Shown here one piece after another: positions 62,873-64,000 of a stretch of DNA of 64,000 nt. The position numbers were made by a program, and so were the translations under genes. Source of the stretch: Nostoc mirabile CHAB5784 (lineage in GTDB: Bacteria > Cyanobacteriota > Cyanobacteriia > Cyanobacteriales > Nostocaceae); assembly GCF_020829645.1 (NCBI RefSeq), contig NZ_JAIVFS010000035.1, forward strand, positions 1-64,000, given 5' to 3'. Position 1 is the first letter of the stretch, and every line of letters begins with the position of its first letter. The notes below the pieces were generated by a model that did no database searches, had not been told where the DNA came from, and worked only from the letters and a program-made list of their open reading frames with translations.

Positions 62873-63829
62873 ATGCCTAATCACAAACTTTCAATATTTC
62901 TTGGTTTAACGACGGCTGTTGCAGCGATCGCGCCTTTACCTGCTCAAGCTGTAAGCTTTAACTACGACTCAGCCCAGAATATTTCCGCACGACCCATCGA
63001 ATCTAACAACAAGCTATTCTTTTTTGGAACTCCTTCCGATAACCAAGGATATACAGCTTTCTTTAACCTAAATGCCGATGCCCCAGATCGTGGTCACACC
63101 GAAATTAGCCTGAATTCACCACGCAATATTGCCCCCTATTACACAACAGGTCGGAATAAAAGTCCTGAAGAGCCTCCAAGCGGTGCTACCAGATCGGCTA
63201 CTTTACAAAATATCACCGCCGGCTTCTCTAACTTTTACAATTACCTGACTAATAATAATCTTTCCCTAGATGGCATTGGCTTGAGCTACGGACAAAAAAG
63301 CGATCGCGATTTTACTACTACCTGGAACTTAGGGGATGACAAGCTTGGAGAGGATTGGTTTTCCAGTCCCGATTCATCACTTGAAGAAAGAATTTATGCC
63401 GCAAACCCAGATGATGTCGAGTTATATCTAACTTATGACACCACCAAGATAATTGATTTTGGATATACTCCTTTTTATTCATTTCTCGAATACGGCCCTA
63501 CTCCTGCAACGGTGGATGATAGCGAAGCCATTCTTACTGACCCATTTAATGCGAGTAAACCTGCTGGATTAAACTCCTTAACGGCAGGTTTAGCAGATGC
63601 TTTTTTACAAGATGTCGATAGTGCTGGTGGTGGACTCCAAATAGTTTATGAAGACGCCCAAGTTGAGGATGTTGGCTTTACAACTGGTAATGGATACGGT
63701 GTCATACGTATTCCCTTTCCATTATCTTTAAATGTCATTCCTAATACAAAAGTGCCTGAGTCCTCTTTAGCCATAGGTTTATTGATCTTTGGAGCTTTAG
63801 GTGCAGTTTCTTCTCGTCTCAAGAAATAG
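62873..63829 (+). CDS. Probable PEP-CTERM protein, 319 residues
   Basis: Start ATG 62873 is chosen because it puts the signal peptide (LSIFLGLTTAVAAIAPLPAQA) at the N-terminus; the frame is open to 62804. The mature region is unrecognised, rich in Asp/Ser/Asn, with a long loop region around GYTAFFNLNADAPDRGHTEI. The C-terminus (KVPESSLAIGLLIFGALGAVSSRLKK region) has the V-P-E-S variant of PEP-CTERM, a membrane helix and basic tail. It follows another PEP-CTERM gene on the same strand. Likely an exported or surface-attached protein. Confidence 0.75.
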   Translation: MPNHKLSIFLGLTTAVAAIAPLPAQAVSFNYDSAQNISARPIESNNKLFFFGTPSDNQGYTAFFNLNADAPDRGHTEISLNSPRNIAPYYTTGRNKSPEEPPSGATRSATLQNITAGFSNFYNYLTNNNLSLDGIGLSYGQKSDRDFTTTWNLGDDKLGEDWFSSPDSSLEERIYAANPDDVELYLTYDTTKIIDFGYTPFYSFLEYGPTPATVDDSEAILTDPFNASKPAGLNSLTAGLADAFLQDVDSAGGGLQIVYEDAQVEDVGFTTGNGYGVIRIPFPLSLNVIPNTKVPESSLAIGLLIFGALGAVSSRLKK

Positions 63830-64000
63830 AAAAGGATATCTAGCCTTTGGCAAAGCGGGAACTATTGTGTCAAGCTTTGCAGCAAGTGTGAGGATATCTG
63901 TAGAGCTAAAAATATTTCCGTAAGACCTATGTAGGGGTTGCTGAAAAAGAAAAAGAAGCTCACAGTATATAGATTATCTGACCAAAGAAGTATATTCAGG
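63830..64000. other. Non-coding end of window
   Basis: 171 bp after the last gene. No gene or clear terminator seen before the window ends. Confidence 0.5.

Overview
The window reads as chromosomal DNA of a filamentous, probably heterocyst-forming cyanobacterium (Nostocales type). GCGATCGC (HIP1) octamers occur throughout. Cyanobacterium-typical families are present: DUF1822, DUF928, CHAT/CHASE2 and CHAT/TPR proteins, PEP-CTERM proteins, and a polyketide synthase related to the heterocyst-glycolipid (Hgl) and PUFA synthases. Intergenic DNA is loaded with short terminal-inverted-repeat elements. All functional statements come from reading the sequence and from family knowledge; no database search was run.

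Layout. (1) 1-2.8 kb is an insertion-sequence graveyard: broken IS1634-like, ISL3-like, IS66-like and DDE-type transposase remnants. (2) 3.1-11.0 kb holds two tandem, recently duplicated genes for secreted two-partner-secretion/filamentous-hemagglutinin-type proteins. (3) 11.5-20.1 kb on the minus strand holds two short operons: DUF928 -> CHAT/TPR protein, and sigma-70-like factor -> DUF1822 -> CHAT/CHASE2 membrane protein. With the exoproteins these form a possible regulatory, caspase-like and cell-surface island. (4) 20.1-22.4 kb is a 2.3-kb non-coding stretch of mobile repeats, hairpins and a microsatellite. (5) 22.4-61 kb on the plus strand is a large hybrid biosynthetic locus. (6) 61-64 kb holds a DUF4386 membrane protein and two PEP-CTERM proteins.

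The biosynthetic locus. An iterative HglE/PfaA-like synthase (KS-AT-ACP, KR, KR-DH) is split into three reading frames by a poly-A frameshift and a small insertion. It is followed by a pseudo-KS-AT-DH-DH protein and a PfaD-like enoyl reductase, and this set would build a fatty chain. A free ACP precedes three modular PKS proteins: KS-AT-DH-cMT-KR-ACP, KS-AT-KR-ACP and KS-AT-ACP-C-CP. A stand-alone A-C NRPS protein follows, whose specificity residues look serine-type. An FAD oxidoreductase, an MFS exporter, an SRPBCC protein and an atypical P450 lie in or beside the line. No thioesterase, starter ligase or phosphopantetheinyl transferase is seen. The inferred product is a fatty acyl-polyketide joined to serine, possibly cyclised on release. 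I do not recognise a characterised product for this architecture.

Other notable structure. At least four families of small non-coding inverted-repeat elements occur in several copies, some inside the biosynthetic cluster. A ~45-bp module sits inside an IS66 remnant and recurs at 54.3 kb.
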